Positions 45,400 to 54,903 of a stretch of DNA of 64,000 nt are shown piece by piece (the stretch's first letter is position 1; the number at the start of each line of letters is the position of its first letter). The notes under the pieces are model-generated. The model searched no databases. It was not told the origin of the DNA and saw only the letters and a program-made list of their open reading frames with translations. Both the position numbers and the translations under genes were made by a program. Source of the DNA: Microbacterium sp. CSI-V (GTDB lineage: Bacteria > Actinomycetota > Actinomycetes > Actinomycetales > Microbacteriaceae); NCBI RefSeq assembly GCF_001984105.1, contig NZ_MTQM01000009.1, positions 558,001-622,000 on the forward strand, given 5' to 3'.

Positions 45400-46491
45400 T
45401 TATCCCGAAAGGTCTTCGGCGCTCAGCCAGCCGCTCTCGAGGAACACCGACTCCACGGCATCCCGTTCGACGGTCGTCGGGGGCGGACCGGCACTCGGCG
45501 TCGGCTCTTCTCCGTCGAGCGCGGCGACGACGGCGTCGGCGACCGGGTCGGCCCCCGCGCGGGTGTCGACGAAGACCGTCGCCGCGACGACCCCGTCCCG
45601 CAGCGCCCGGACGGTGAGCGCATCGCCACCGGAGGTGACCACCACGGGCGGCGGGGGCGGTACCGCCTCCGGATCCGCGGATGCCGTGGGGCTCGGCGAC
45701 GCGGTGGCGTCGGGGTCGGGTGTGGTGAGGGCGGTCACGACGCCCCGGCCGACGGCGTCGCCGAGCGCGAGGATCGCGTCGGGCGTCTCACTGCCGGGGG
45801 TGCCGTACAGGGCGCGGACCCGTTCCTCGCCCGCGATCTCGACGTCACCGGGCAGGTCGGCCACCGCGGCGGACTCGAGGTCGGCGCCCGCGATGATCCG
45901 CACGGGTCCTGCGGCGAGGACCTCCGTCGCGGCGGCGTGGGCCGCGGCCGCCTCGGGATCGTCGGCGACGCCGGCGACGATCGCGACGGTCGCGGGGTCG
46001 TCTCGTGTCGCATCTTCGTCGCGCGCGAGCGCCTCCAGGAGCGCCGTCGCCTGCGCGCGCCCGGTCGCCGCGGGATCGCACGCCTCGACGGCCCCACCCT
46101 CGTCGAGCGCGCGACCCGCCGTGACCAACGGGGCACCGGCGCCGTCCGCGGCCGCTCGCGCCCCGTCGAGAGCGTCGGCCGACAGCGGCACGAGGACGAC
46201 CGCCTCCTCCCCCTTCGTCACCATGTTCTGCACCTGGGAGATCTGGGTGCGGGCGTCGCCGGCGGCGTACTGCAGATCGACGCGGTACCCCCGCGCCCGC
46301 AGCTCGTCGCGAAGCGCCTCGCCCAGCCGCTCGACGGCGAGGTCGTCGACCGTGGGCAGCGCGACGCCCACCACGCCCGCGCCGTCGTTCGTCGCCGTCT
46401 CGGTCCGCGTGCTCGAGGTGCAGCCGGCCAGGGCCAGCGCCACCACGGCGAGCACCAGGAGAGCGCGGCGAAGGGGATGGCGGGAAGTCAC
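45400..46491 (-). CDS. Periplasmic-binding-protein-like lipoprotein (sugar-binding fold), next to a two-component system
   Basis: A 363-residue lipoprotein with lipobox LALAGC. The mature domain has the type I sugar-binding fold: VGVALPTVDDLAVERLGEALRDEL, then YRVDLQYAAGDARTQISQVQNM, very like the start of the xylose/multi-sugar binding protein at 52421 in this window. It contains a Pro-rich insertion (ASPSPTASADPEAVPPPPP) absent from transport-linked members. No permease or ATPase gene adjoins it. It ends a unit with an OmpR-type regulator and kinase (44-bp gap), so it may sense an extracellular ligand for that kinase. GTG at 46491 follows CAGGAT by 7 nt; ATG at 46500 is an alternative. Confidence 0.82.
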   Translation of the reverse strand: MTSRHPLRRALLVLAVVALALAGCTSSTRTETATNDGAGVVGVALPTVDDLAVERLGEALRDELRARGYRVDLQYAAGDARTQISQVQNMVTKGEEAVVLVPLSADALDGARAAADGAGAPLVTAGRALDEGGAVEACDPAATGRAQATALLEALARDEDATRDDPATVAIVAGVADDPEAAAAHAAATEVLAAGPVRIIAGADLESAAVADLPGDVEIAGEERVRALYGTPGSETPDAILALGDAVGRGVVTALTTPDPDATASPSPTASADPEAVPPPPPVVVTSGGDALTVRALRDGVVAATVFVDTRAGADPVADAVVAALDGEEPTPSAGPPPTTVERDAVESVFLESGWLSAEDLSG

Positions 46492-46535
46492 CCGTTCCAT
46501 CCTGCCCCAGGAACGACGGACGGGAAGCGGGCGGA

Positions 46536-47702
46536 TCAGCCGGCCGTCGCCCGGTCCACGGCGGTCGCCGGAAGCACGAGATCGAGTCGGAACCCGTCGC
46601 GTTCCCGAGCCGCTCGGACGGACCCGCCGTGCGCCACGGCGATTCCGCGCACGATCGCGAGCCCCAGCCCCGCGCCAGGCGTCGCGCCGCGGGCGGGGTC
46701 GCTCGAACGCGCGGCATCCGCGCGCCAGCCGGTCTCGAAGAGACGGCCCAGGTCTTCCTCCGCCACCCCCTCGCCGGCATCCCGCACGCTCAGAACGAGG
46801 TGGCCGTCGTCGGCCACGGTCGCCGACACCGTCACGACGCTCCCCTCCGGTGCGTGACGGACACCGTTGCTGAGCACGTTGGAGATCGCACGGGTGAGTT
46901 CTCGCGGATCGGCCCGGAGCTGGCATCCCTCGATGCCGTCATGGGTGATGCGCACCCCGCGTGCGGCCGCGTCCGCGCTGACGTCGATGACCGCGTCGGA
47001 CACGAGGTCCAACAGCGACACCGTCTGCGGATGAAGGGCGAGAGTCCCCCCGTCGATCTTGGACAGTTCGAACAGGTCGTCCACCATGCGGTCGACCGTG
47101 TCGACCTTGGTCCGGATGAGCGTGACGTACTCGCCCGGATCCGGCGCCATCCCGTCCTCGAGCGCCTCGGCCAGCGCCCGGATGCCGGACAGCGGCGTCC
47201 GCAGATCGTGCGAGATCCACGCGAAGAACTGTCGCCGCGCCGACTCCAGCCGCTCCACCTCCGCCCGCGCCGCGGACAGCTTCTCGGCGGTGTCGGCGAG
47301 TTCGATCGCGACCCGGTCGAACTCCTGCCAGCCCGAGGCGAGCGGTGCCACGACACCCCCCGCCGCGATCTGCCGGGCCGACGACACCAGTCCGGCCGTC
47401 GCCTGGCGCACCGTGCGATGCAGCACGAACCAGGCGGAGGCCGTGCTCACCACGGCCGAGACCCCGACGATCCAGATCACCACGATCAGCTCGTGCGAGC
47501 CGAGGAACATCTCCCCGGCGGCGGCGACGGTGGAGACGACGACCGCGGCGACCGCGGCGACGAGCACGATGGTGAGCTTCACGAGGATCGGTGCCCCGCG
47601 CGTCACGCGCAGCAGCACGACACCACCGCCGATCACGATGAGCGTGCACACGAGGGTCGTCGTCACGATGAGCACCAGGTCGTCAGTCGACAGCACGGAC
47701 AT
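46536..47702 (-). CDS. Sensor histidine kinase (HisKA/HATPase)
   Basis: A 388-residue kinase. Two transmembrane helices enclose a very short external segment (first at about residues 9-30; second pair around 40-95), then a HAMP-like linker, the dimerisation/phospho-acceptor helix FFAWISHDLRTPLSGIRALAEALE, and an ATPase domain with N box AISNVLSNGVRHAPEG, G1 VRDAGEGVAEEDLGRLFE and G2 GAGLGLAIV. Its start lies 20 bp inside the end of the response-regulator gene. The lack of a large sensor domain supports the idea that a separate lipoprotein, encoded just downstream, provides ligand recognition. Confidence 0.93.
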   Translation of the reverse strand: MSVLSTDDLVLIVTTTLVCTLIVIGGGVVLLRVTRGAPILVKLTIVLVAAVAAVVVSTVAAAGEMFLGSHELIVVIWIVGVSAVVSTASAWFVLHRTVRQATAGLVSSARQIAAGGVVAPLASGWQEFDRVAIELADTAEKLSAARAEVERLESARRQFFAWISHDLRTPLSGIRALAEALEDGMAPDPGEYVTLIRTKVDTVDRMVDDLFELSKIDGGTLALHPQTVSLLDLVSDAVIDVSADAAARGVRITHDGIEGCQLRADPRELTRAISNVLSNGVRHAPEGSVVTVSATVADDGHLVLSVRDAGEGVAEEDLGRLFETGWRADAARSSDPARGATPGAGLGLAIVRGIAVAHGGSVRAARERDGFRLDLVLPATAVDRATAG

Positions 47703-48387
47703 CTCCCTCGGGAACGAAACGGTACCCCGCGCCCCACACGGTGCGCAGGTATCGGGGGAAGCGGGGATCGGGCTCGATCTTCTCGCGAAGGCGTCGCACG
47801 TGGACCGTCACCGTCGCCGCGTCGCCGAACGTCCACCCCCACACCTCGCGCAGGAGGTCGTCGCGGGTGACCGCCTCCCCGGCCCTGCGGGCGAAGTGGA
47901 CCAGCAGGTCGTACTCGCGTGCGGTGAGCACGACTTCGCGGCCGTCGCTCCACACGCGCCGTCGGACCGGGTCGACCCGGAACGGACCCGTCGTGAAGAC
48001 GGCACTGGAGTCCGACGGAAGCCGCCGTCGCAGCAGCGCCCGCACCCGCAACTGCAGCTCGCGCATCGCGAACGGCTTGGTGAGGTAGTCGTCGGCGCCC
48101 GTCTCGAGCCCCTCGATGCGCTCCTCGACCGACCCCCGCGCGGTGAGCATGAGGACGGGGATGTCCGACCGCGCCCGGACGAGCGCGCACAGCTCGTCGC
48201 CGGAGACCCCGGGAAGCATGCGATCCACGACGAGGACGTCGGGCAGCCCCGTGCGCAGGGCCTCGGCCGCCGCGGCGCCGTCGGTGTGGACGACGACGTC
48301 GTAGTCGTCGGCGCGCAGATATTGGGCGACGACCGCGGCGACGGTGGTGTCGTCTTCGACGAGGACGACGCGGGGCCTACCGGACAT
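47683..48387 (-). CDS. OmpR/PhoB-family response regulator
   Basis: A 234-residue regulator. Receiver domain: VVLVEDDTTV, phospho-acceptor Asp in VLVVDRMLPG, Thr/Ala in LMLTARG and Lys in YLTKPFAMRELQLRVRALLRR. C-terminal winged helix: LTAREYDLLVHFARR, then VTVHVRRLREKIEPDPRFPRYLRTVWGAGYRF. ATG at 48387 follows the minus-strand -10 TACGGT (48394-48399) by 6 nt, so it is probably leaderless. First gene of the regulator-kinase-binding lipoprotein unit, divergent from the DM13 gene. Confidence 0.95.
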   Translation of the reverse strand: MSGRPRVVLVEDDTTVAAVVAQYLRADDYDVVVHTDGAAAAEALRTGLPDVLVVDRMLPGVSGDELCALVRARSDIPVLMLTARGSVEERIEGLETGADDYLTKPFAMRELQLRVRALLRRRLPSDSSAVFTTGPFRVDPVRRRVWSDGREVVLTAREYDLLVHFARRAGEAVTRDDLLREVWGWTFGDAATVTVHVRRLREKIEPDPRFPRYLRTVWGAGYRFVPEGDVRAVD

Positions 48388-48535
48388 GGGATCACCGTAC
48401 GCGCCGCATTCCCCCGTCCGCACCGTGCGCGGCATTCCTTACGGAAGCGAAAGAACCGCTCTGCGGCGACGGACGACGTGATTGCGTCGTGGCACCCCGG
48501 GCGATCCCCGCCCGCTCGACCGAAGGACACTCCTC

Positions 48536-48982
48536 ATGCGCCGCACCCCCACCCTCCTCGCCGTCCCCGTACTCGCCCTCGGCCTCGCCCTCGCCGGCTG
48601 CTCCTCCGCGGGGAGCGCGACACCCGCCGACACGACGACGTCGAGCTCCGCGGTGACGTCCGATGCCATGGCATCCACGGTGCTCCAGGGCACCTTCGCC
48701 GGGGAGGGTGGGAAGGCGGTGTCGGGCACCGTCACCATCACCGGCGACACCGTCACCCTCGCGGGCTTCGCCACCGAGGAAGGCCCCGATCTGCACTTCT
48801 ATCTCGCCAACGGCACCGACGAGCAGGCCGTGAGCGCCGGGGTGCGCATCGCGGCCGTGTCCACCGAAGCCGCGCAGACGTTCACTCTGCCCGCCGGTGT
48901 CTCGGCCGACGACTACACCGACCTCGTCGTGCACTGCGACAAGGCGAAGGCCGTCTTCGGTGCGGCCGCGCTGACGCGATGA
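48536..48982 (+). CDS. DM13-domain lipoprotein
   Basis: A 148-residue lipoprotein with lipobox LALAGC. The mature part is a DM13 domain, known from eukaryotic and bacterial proteins proposed to take part in electron transfer or redox reactions: GTFAGEGGKAVSGTVTITGDTVTLAGF, PDLHFYLANGTD, and the terminal block LVVHCDKAKAVFGAAAL with the single conserved Cys. ATG at 48536 follows GAAGGACA. Its stop overlaps the DoxX gene by 4 bp, so the pair is translationally coupled. Confidence 0.88.
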   Translation: MRRTPTLLAVPVLALGLALAGCSSAGSATPADTTTSSSAVTSDAMASTVLQGTFAGEGGKAVSGTVTITGDTVTLAGFATEEGPDLHFYLANGTDEQAVSAGVRIAAVSTEAAQTFTLPAGVSADDYTDLVVHCDKAKAVFGAAALTR

Positions 48983-49452
48983 CCCGCCGCGCGCCGCGGA
49001 GCGTCGGGGCGGTGGTCGCCACGGTGGCACGCGTGGTGCTCGGCGCGCTGTGGCTGTGGGAAGGCACGACGAAAGTCCGTGCCGGATTCGGAGCGGCGGA
49101 CATCGGCCTCGTCGCGGCCGCCGCGGGGCCGAACTCCCGCGTCCCCGGCTACTTCGCCCTGTTCGCCGGCGACGTCCTGGGACCTCTCGCGGGTCTGTTC
49201 GGTGTGGTCATCCCCCTGCTGGAGTTGGCGCTCGGCGCCGCTCTGGTGGCGGGGGTGCTCACCCTGCCGGCTGCGACGGCGTCCCTGGCGACCCTCCTGC
49301 TGTACTGGTCGTCCGATCAGCTCATCACGGAGTACCCCGTGATGGCCGCGCTGTCAGCGATCGTGCTCATCTGGCCCGGGGCCGCGCGCCGCTTCGGACT
49401 CACCGCGCTGCTGCGCCGAGGGCGGATGAGCGCGACATCGCGCTGGATATGA
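48979..49452 (+). CDS. DoxX-like membrane protein
   Basis: A 157-residue protein with four transmembrane helices. The family segments are VARVVLGALWLWEGTTKVRAGF and LELALGAALVAGVLTLPAATASL. DoxX-type proteins are linked to thiol/quinone redox reactions at the membrane. The coupling (ATGA overlap) to a DM13 lipoprotein suggests that the two form a membrane redox pair. The stop codon is the first base of a perfect 18-bp-stem terminator. Confidence 0.88.
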   Translation: MTRRAPRSVGAVVATVARVVLGALWLWEGTTKVRAGFGAADIGLVAAAAGPNSRVPGYFALFAGDVLGPLAGLFGVVIPLLELALGAALVAGVLTLPAATASLATLLLYWSSDQLITEYPVMAALSAIVLIWPGAARRFGLTALLRRGRMSATSRWI

Positions 49453-49494
49453 CGAACGGGCCCCCTCGCCGATGGTGAGGGGGCCCGTTCGTCA
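49450..49494. terminator. Strong bidirectional terminator between DoxX and mmsB
   Basis: Perfect 18-bp inverted repeat (49450-49467 and 49477-49494, arm core GACGAACGGGCCCCCTC) with a 9-nt loop. It includes the DoxX stop and lies 8 bp before the convergent permease stop. Confidence 0.92.
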
Positions 49495-49502
49495 GACGTG
49501 GA

Positions 49503-50765
49503 TCAACCGCGGGTGCGGTTCTTGTTCCACACGTCGAAGGCGACGGCCAGAAGCAGCACGAGGCCCTTGATGAACTGCTGCACGTCGGTCGAGATGCCCA
49601 TGAGCGACATGCCGTTGTTCAGCACACCCATGACCAGACCACCGGCGATGGCACCGACCACGCGGCCGACGCCACCCTGGACGGCGGCGCCACCGATGAA
49701 GGAGGCGGCGATGGCATCCAGTTCGAACAGGTTTCCGGCGCCCGGACCCGCCGAGTTCAGGCGGCCGGTGAACACGATGCCGGCGAGGGCCGCGAGCACG
49801 CCCATGTTCACGAACAGCAGGAAGTCGACGCGGCGGGTGTTGATGCCCGACAGCTTCGCGGCCGTGCGGTTGCCACCGATCGCGTAGATGTGGCGGCCGA
49901 AGACGCTACGACTCATGACCGTCGAGTACCCGATGATGAGGATCGCCAGCACGACGAGCACGATCGGCGTGCCGCGCGAACCGGGGGCCACACCCAGGAG
50001 GTAGGTCAGGTAGGCGATGAGCGCGCCGCCGCCGATGACCTTGACCAGGAACGCCGCCATCGGCTCGTTCTGCAGTTCCAGGGCGGCGCGCTTGGCCCGC
50101 TGCCGCACCTGCGAGAAGACGAAGAGGACGAGGGTCAGCGCGCCGAGGGCGACGGTGATCCACTCCGCGGGCGAGGTGGCCGCGGGGAACAGATCCGGGA
50201 AGAGGTAGCCGCCGCCGAGCTGACGGTACTCGGTGGGGAACGGCGTGATCTGGGTGTTGCCGAGCGTCATCTGCGTGAGGCCGCGGAACAGCAGCATGCC
50301 GGCCAGGGTCACGATGAACGCCGGGATGCCGACGTACGCCACCCAGAAGCCCTGCCACATCCCGACCACCGCGCCGAGCACGAGCGAGAGCAGGATGCCG
50401 AGCCACCAGGGCAGACCCCACTGGACGATCAGGACGCCCGAGACCGCGCCGACGAAGGCGGCGACCGAACCGACCGACAGGTCGATGTGGCCGGCGATGA
50501 TGATCATCACCATGCCGATCGCGAGGATCAGGATGTAGCTGTTCTGGACGATGATGTTCGACACGTTGCCCGCGGTGAGCAGGCGCCCGCCGGTGAGGGC
50601 CTGGAACAGCAGCACGATCACGATCAGCGCGATGAAGATGCCGATCTCGCGCAGACGCGAGGTGAAGAACTGCACGAGGCCGGCGGCTCCCCCGGCACCA
50701 CCGCCGACGGGGCCCTTCGGCGTCGCCGGACCGGTCTCGGTCGCAGTGTTGTTAAGCGCTGACAT
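49503..50765 (-). CDS. Monosaccharide ABC transporter permease (MmsB/XylH/GguB type)
   Basis: A 420-residue permease of the carbohydrate uptake 2 class with about ten hydrophobic segments. Typical motifs: [37 protein letters not shown], and the coupling region [26 protein letters not shown], then [15 protein letters not shown]. The length and central extra segment (residues ~205-250) match MmsB/XylH rather than the ~320-residue RbsC. Its start overlaps the ATPase stop by 14 bp. It is the last gene of the operon. Confidence 0.93.
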   Translation of the reverse strand: MSALNNTATETGPATPKGPVGGGAGGAAGLVQFFTSRLREIGIFIALIVIVLLFQALTGGRLLTAGNVSNIIVQNSYILILAIGMVMIIIAGHIDLSVGSVAAFVGAVSGVLIVQWGLPWWLGILLSLVLGAVVGMWQGFWVAYVGIPAFIVTLAGMLLFRGLTQMTLGNTQITPFPTEYRQLGGGYLFPDLFPAATSPAEWITVALGALTLVLFVFSQVRQRAKRAALELQNEPMAAFLVKVIGGGALIAYLTYLLGVAPGSRGTPIVLVVLAILIIGYSTVMSRSVFGRHIYAIGGNRTAAKLSGINTRRVDFLLFVNMGVLAALAGIVFTGRLNSAGPGAGNLFELDAIAASFIGGAAVQGGVGRVVGAIAGGLVMGVLNNGMSLMGISTDVQQFIKGLVLLLAVAFDVWNKNRTRG

Positions 50766-52296
50766 GGTCGGCTTCCTTCTCCTTCGTCATGAGCACCATG
50801 AGGGCCTCGGGTGTGGCCTCCTCGATGGGCAGCTGGCCGGTGATGTGGCCTTCGCTGAGGGTGTAGATGCGGTCGCAGATGCCGAGCAGCTCGGGAAGCT
50901 CCGACGAGATCACGAGCACCCCCTTGCCCTGGGCCGCGAGGGAATTGATGATCGTGTAGATCTCGTACTTGGCGCCCACGTCGATGCCGCGGGTCGGCTC
51001 GTCGAGGATCAGCACCTCCGGGTCGGAGTACAGCCACTGCGACAGCACGACCTTCTGCTGGTTGCCGCCCGAGAGCTTCCCGACCACGACGTCGACCGTC
51101 GGGGCCTTGATGTTCATCGACTTGCGGTACCGGTTGGCCACGAGGTACTCCTCGTCGCCGTCGACCCACCCGTTCTTGGCGAGCTTGCGCATGCCGGCCA
51201 GGGAGATGTTCCGCTTGATCGTGTCGATCAGGTTGAGCCCGGCGCCCTTGCGGTCCTCGGTGACGTACGCGAGGCCGCTGCGGATCGCGGCGGGCACCGT
51301 GGAGGTGTCGGCCTTCTGGCCGCGGATGTAGACCTCGCCCGAGATGCGCGAGCCGAAGCTCTTGCCGAAGACGCTCATCGCCAGCTCGGTGCGCCCGGCT
51401 CCCATGAGCCCGGCGATACCGACGACCTCGCCGGCGCGCACGGTCAGGTTCGCCTCGTGGATGACGACGCGGCTGGCATCCGTGGGGTGATGCACGGTCC
51501 AGTCGGCGATGCGCAGGACCTCGTCGCCGATCTCGACGTCGCGGTCGGGGTAACGGTTCTCGAGCTCGCGACCGACCATCCCGCGGATGATGCGGTCCTC
51601 GCTCGTCCCGCCCGTGGCGACGTCGAGCGTCTCGATCGTGCGACCGTCGCGGATGATCGTGACCTCGTCGGCGATCGCGCGGATCTCGTTGAGCTTGTGG
51701 CTGATGATGATGCACGTGATGTTCTGGCCGCGGAGGTGCCGGATCAGATCGAGCAGGTGCTCGGAGTCGTCGTCGTTCAGGGCGGCGGTCGGTTCGTCGA
51801 GGATGAGGAGCTTGACGTCCTTCGAGAGCGCCTTGGCGATCTCCACGAGCTGCTGCTTGCCGACGCCGATCTCGTTCACGGGCACGTCGGGGCTGTCGCC
51901 CAGACCCACGCGAGCGAGGAGTTTGGCGGCCTCCTTGTTCGTGGCATCCCAGTCGATGAGTCCGCGATGGGTGATCTCGTTGCCGAGGAAGATGTTCTCC
52001 GCGATCGAGAGGTAGGGGCTGAGTGCCAGCTCCTGGTGGATGATGACGATCCCGGCCGCTTCGCTGTCGCGGATGTCCTTGAATTCCACGGTCTTGCCGT
52101 CGAAGACGATCTCGCCGCGATAGTCGCCCGCGGGGTAGACACCGCTGAGCACCTTCATGAGGGTGGACTTCCCCGCGCCGTTCTCGCCGCAGATGGCGTG
52201 CACGGTTCCGCGCTCGACGGTCAGTGACACGTCCGCCAGGGCGATGACGCCGGGGAATTCCTTGGTGATCGAGCGCATCTCGAGGATGGTGCTCAC
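50752..52296 (-). CDS. Monosaccharide ABC transporter ATP-binding protein (MmsA/XylG type)
   Basis: A 514-residue fused double ATPase of the sugar importer. First Walker [14 protein letters not shown], signature [14 protein letters not shown], Walker [14 protein letters not shown]. The second half has the degenerate Walker [13 protein letters not shown] and an intact [13 protein letters not shown] signature with [13 protein letters not shown]. Asymmetric second sites are normal in this class. GTG at 52296 follows AGGAGG. Between it and the upstream binding-protein gene lie two tandem hairpins that could reduce read-through. Confidence 0.94.
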   Translation of the reverse strand: MSTILEMRSITKEFPGVIALADVSLTVERGTVHAICGENGAGKSTLMKVLSGVYPAGDYRGEIVFDGKTVEFKDIRDSEAAGIVIIHQELALSPYLSIAENIFLGNEITHRGLIDWDATNKEAAKLLARVGLGDSPDVPVNEIGVGKQQLVEIAKALSKDVKLLILDEPTAALNDDDSEHLLDLIRHLRGQNITCIIISHKLNEIRAIADEVTIIRDGRTIETLDVATGGTSEDRIIRGMVGRELENRYPDRDVEIGDEVLRIADWTVHHPTDASRVVIHEANLTVRAGEVVGIAGLMGAGRTELAMSVFGKSFGSRISGEVYIRGQKADTSTVPAAIRSGLAYVTEDRKGAGLNLIDTIKRNISLAGMRKLAKNGWVDGDEEYLVANRYRKSMNIKAPTVDVVVGKLSGGNQQKVVLSQWLYSDPEVLILDEPTRGIDVGAKYEIYTIINSLAAQGKGVLVISSELPELLGICDRIYTLSEGHITGQLPIEEATPEALMVLMTKEKEADHVSA

Positions 52297-52349
52297 GAGG
52301 TCCTCCTTGCAGGACCGGCTCGCAGGCCGGTGGGGATGTGGGAACAGGG

Positions 52350-52388
52350 GCCTCCGCCGCGACCCGGTGAGGGGGTCGCGGCGGAGGC
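52350..52388 (-). terminator. Intra-operon hairpin 1 between the binding-protein gene and mmsA
   Basis: Perfect 16-bp stem (52350-52365 with 52373-52388; arm GCCTCCGCCGCGACCC) and a 7-nt loop. No U-tract. It likely stabilises the 3' end of the binding-protein message or gives partial termination. Confidence 0.75.
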
Positions 52389-52391
52389 GGG

Positions 52392-52415
52392 GCGGGAGGG
52401 CCGAAGCCCTCCCGC
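52392..52415 (-). terminator. Intra-operon hairpin 2
   Basis: GCGGGAGGGC, tetraloop CGAA, GCCCTCCCGC, 5 nt downstream of the binding-protein stop at 52421. A perfect 10-bp stem directly preceding hairpin 1 in the transcript. Confidence 0.75.
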
Positions 52416-52420
52416 GGGGA

Positions 52421-53539
52421 TCACTTCAGGTCGTCGGCGGTGTAGTAGCCGCTGTCGACGAGGACCTTCTCGTAGTTGTCCTTCGTGACGATCGTCGACT
52501 CGAGCAGGTACGAGGGAACGACCTTCTCGCCGTTGTCGTACGTCTCGGTGTCGTTGACCTGGGGCTCGGTGCCCTTGCGGATGTCGTCGACCATGGTCAC
52601 GGCCTGCTTGGCGAGCTCGCGCGTGTCCTTGAAGATCGTCGAGTACTGCTCACCCGCGATGATCGACTTGATCGAGCCGACCTCGGCGTCCTGACCGGTG
52701 ATGACGGGCAGGGCGTCGGCGGAGTAGCCGCCCGAGGTGAGGGCCGAGATGATGCCGATGGACAGACCGTCGTACGGCGAGAGCACACCCTGGAGCTTCG
52801 TGCCGCCGATGACGGTGAGGATGTTCTCCATGCGCTTCTGCGCCGTCTCGGGCAGCCAGCGCAGGATCGCGGCCTGGCCGAACTCGGTCTGGCCGGACGG
52901 GACGACGAGCGTGCCCTTGTCCAGGTACGGCTGGAGGGTGTCGATGGCGCCCTTCCAGAAGAACGTCGCGTTGTTGTCGTCGGGGCTTCCGGCGAACAGC
53001 TCGACGTTGAACGGACCGGCAGCGCCCGTGTCCTTGCCCGAGGCGTCGAGGACGCCGAGGCCCGTGAGGAGCGACGTGGCCTGCTGGACGCCGACCTTGT
53101 AGTTGTCGAACGTCGTGTAGTAGTCGACGTTCTTGGTGCCGTTGATGAGGCGGTCGTACGCGATGACCGGGATCTTCGCGTCGGCGGCCTGCTGCAGCAC
53201 GTCGGTGAGGGTGGTGCCGTCGATGGAGGCGATGATCAGGGCCTTGGCGCCCGAGGTGATCATGTTCTCGATCTGCGAGACCTGGGTGGGGATGTCGTCG
53301 TTGGCGTACTGCAGGTCGACCTGGTAGCCGAGCTCCTCGAGCTGCGACTTGACGTTGTTGCCGTCGGCGATCCACCGCTCCGACTGCTGGGTGGGCATCG
53401 CGACACCGATGATGCCGCCCGCCTCCTGGGCGTCGCCGCCGCCGCTGCCGGTGCGGTCGCCCGCGCAGCCCGCGAGGCCGATGCCGAGCGCGAGGACGCC
53501 CGCTCCCGCGACCGCCTTGAGCATGCTGTGCTTCTTCAC
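52421..53539 (-). CDS. Multiple-monosaccharide / xylose-binding lipoprotein (ChvE/XylF type)
   Basis: Extracellular binding protein of 372 residues with lipobox GIGLAGC. The mature domain shows the XylF/ChvE fold: [56 protein letters not shown] and [13 protein letters not shown]. ChvE relatives bind several aldoses, XylF binds xylose; the sequence does not settle which. GTG at 53539 follows AAGGGAACC. First gene of the importer operon. Transcription should start near 53755 under LacI control, leaving a ~215-nt leader. Confidence 0.93.
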   Translation of the reverse strand: MKKHSMLKAVAGAGVLALGIGLAGCAGDRTGSGGGDAQEAGGIIGVAMPTQQSERWIADGNNVKSQLEELGYQVDLQYANDDIPTQVSQIENMITSGAKALIIASIDGTTLTDVLQQAADAKIPVIAYDRLINGTKNVDYYTTFDNYKVGVQQATSLLTGLGVLDASGKDTGAAGPFNVELFAGSPDDNNATFFWKGAIDTLQPYLDKGTLVVPSGQTEFGQAAILRWLPETAQKRMENILTVIGGTKLQGVLSPYDGLSIGIISALTSGGYSADALPVITGQDAEVGSIKSIIAGEQYSTIFKDTRELAKQAVTMVDDIRKGTEPQVNDTETYDNGEKVVPSYLLESTIVTKDNYEKVLVDSGYYTADDLK

Positions 53540-53735
53540 TCTGGTTCCCTTCGTTGGGTTGGATGTCACGGTCTCTCCGCACGGAGCCCACCGCTTCAGC
53601 GCGGACGGCACGCCGACACGCGTCCGACGGGGCGAAACGAGGCCGGTCGGCGGCGCGCGGCTACGCGTCGTTCGAAACGTCTTCGTCTCGACGGAGTCGC
53701 TCCGCAGCGAGTCCCGTCGGCGTGGTGTGGCGGTC

Positions 53736-53751
53736 ATGTGACCGTTCACAT
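53736..53751. promoter_or_regulatory. LacI-type operator before the sugar importer operon
   Basis: Perfect palindrome ATGTGA-CCGT-TCACAT, placed just downstream of the -10 box where a repressor would block initiation. Its core GTGACCGTTCAC matches the site before the lacI-type gene at 54904 in 11 of 12 positions. Confidence 0.75.
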
Positions 53752-53761
53752 TGTGTGTGTG

Positions 53762-53792
53762 ATGCTACCCCGCGCATCTCGCCCGCTGTCAA
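53762..53792 (-). promoter_or_regulatory. Promoter of the sugar importer operon
   Basis: Minus-strand -35 TTGACA (53787-53792) and -10 TAGCAT (53762-53767), spacer 19 bp, slightly long. Transcription would start near 53755, inside or next to the LacI-type operator. Confidence 0.6.
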
Positions 53793-53836
53793 GTCCCCCT
53801 GCGTTCGGCGACCAGCCGTTGCCAAACCGTGACGTG

Positions 53837-54871
53837 TCAGCGGCTGGGCGGCGCGGTCGACGAGCGCACGATGAGCCGCAGGTGATCGGGCTCCGGCATC
53901 GCCTGGTCGTCATGAGAGACGCCCAGGTCAGTGAGCAGATCCCAGACGGCGCGCTGCCCGATGCCGGCGAAGTCCTGGCGTACGGTCGTCAGCGGCGGCC
54001 ACAGGTGCGCCGCCTCCGGGACGTCGTCGAATCCGACCACCGACACGTCCTCGGGGACGGACCTGCCGATCGCGCGGACGGCGTGCATGAACCCCAGCGC
54101 CATGTGGTCGTTGCCGGCGAAGACCGCCGTGGCATCCTCGGTGCGCAGGAGCTCGAGCCCGGCCTCGTATCCGAACTGGGCGGTCCAGTCCCCCAGCACC
54201 GGCGGCCGCGGCGCGAGGTCCTGCGCGTCCATCTCGGCGAGGTAGCCGCGCATGCGATGGTCGGCCTCGATCCAGTCGCGGGGCCCGGCGATGTGCAGGA
54301 TGCGGGTGTGCCCGAGGTCGACGAGATGGCGCACGGCCGCGCGGGCCCCGGCGATCTGATCGTTGAAGGTCGCGGTCGGGGTGGACGGCCCCGTGGACGA
54401 GACGATCCGCACCGGGACGGGGAGCTGCATCTCGTCCAGGATGGGAACGACGCGCGTCTGGGGCGCGACGGCGATGAGACCCTCGATCGACTGCTGCATG
54501 AGGTGATCGATCGAGGCGCGGACGTCGTCGGGTGCGCTCGTGCCGAGGTTCGTGACCGTCAGCCGGTACCCGGCCCGCCGTGCCGCCGACTCCACGGCCA
54601 GCACCATCGCCGACGTGCCGTGCGTCGTGGCGCGCGGCCCCAGCACACCGATGAGGCGCGTCCGGCTGGTCGCGAGCGCCCGCGCGGCCTGGTTGGGAAC
54701 GAACTTCAGCTCGGCGATCGCCTCGCGGACGCGGGCCGCCGTCTCGGGACGCAGCTGCGGACTGTTGTTGATCACGCGCGAGACGGTCTGGTACGACACT
54801 CCGGCGAGCCGGGCCACGTCGCGGATGCTCGGCGCCCTGGCCGCGGCATCCGGGATGTCGGTCTCGCTCAT
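53837..54871 (-). CDS. LacI-family transcriptional repressor of the sugar importer
   Basis: A 344-residue repressor. N-terminal HTH SIRDVARLAGVSYQTVSRVINN with hinge helix NQAARALATSRT, then a sugar-binding domain (LIGVLGPRATTHG, AVFAGNDHMALGFMHAVRAIG, VSVVGFDDVPEAAHLWPPLTTV). ATG at 54871. It lies immediately upstream of the importer operon on the same strand, and almost identical palindromes occur before both, so it probably represses the operon and itself and is induced by the transported sugar or a derivative. Confidence 0.94.
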   Translation of the reverse strand: MSETDIPDAAARAPSIRDVARLAGVSYQTVSRVINNSPQLRPETAARVREAIAELKFVPNQAARALATSRTRLIGVLGPRATTHGTSAMVLAVESAARRAGYRLTVTNLGTSAPDDVRASIDHLMQQSIEGLIAVAPQTRVVPILDEMQLPVPVRIVSSTGPSTPTATFNDQIAGARAAVRHLVDLGHTRILHIAGPRDWIEADHRMRGYLAEMDAQDLAPRPPVLGDWTAQFGYEAGLELLRTEDATAVFAGNDHMALGFMHAVRAIGRSVPEDVSVVGFDDVPEAAHLWPPLTTVRQDFAGIGQRAVWDLLTDLGVSHDDQAMPEPDHLRLIVRSSTAPPSR

Positions 54872-54903
54872 CGATCTCGCTTCTTTGCGTCGCCGATCGC
54901 GTC

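Noticed and set aside
45394..45409. TTCGGG-TTAT-CCCGAA hairpin as terminator of the 45400 lipoprotein gene
   Set aside because: Only 6 bp, with the stop codon in the loop and no U-tract. Too weak to call.
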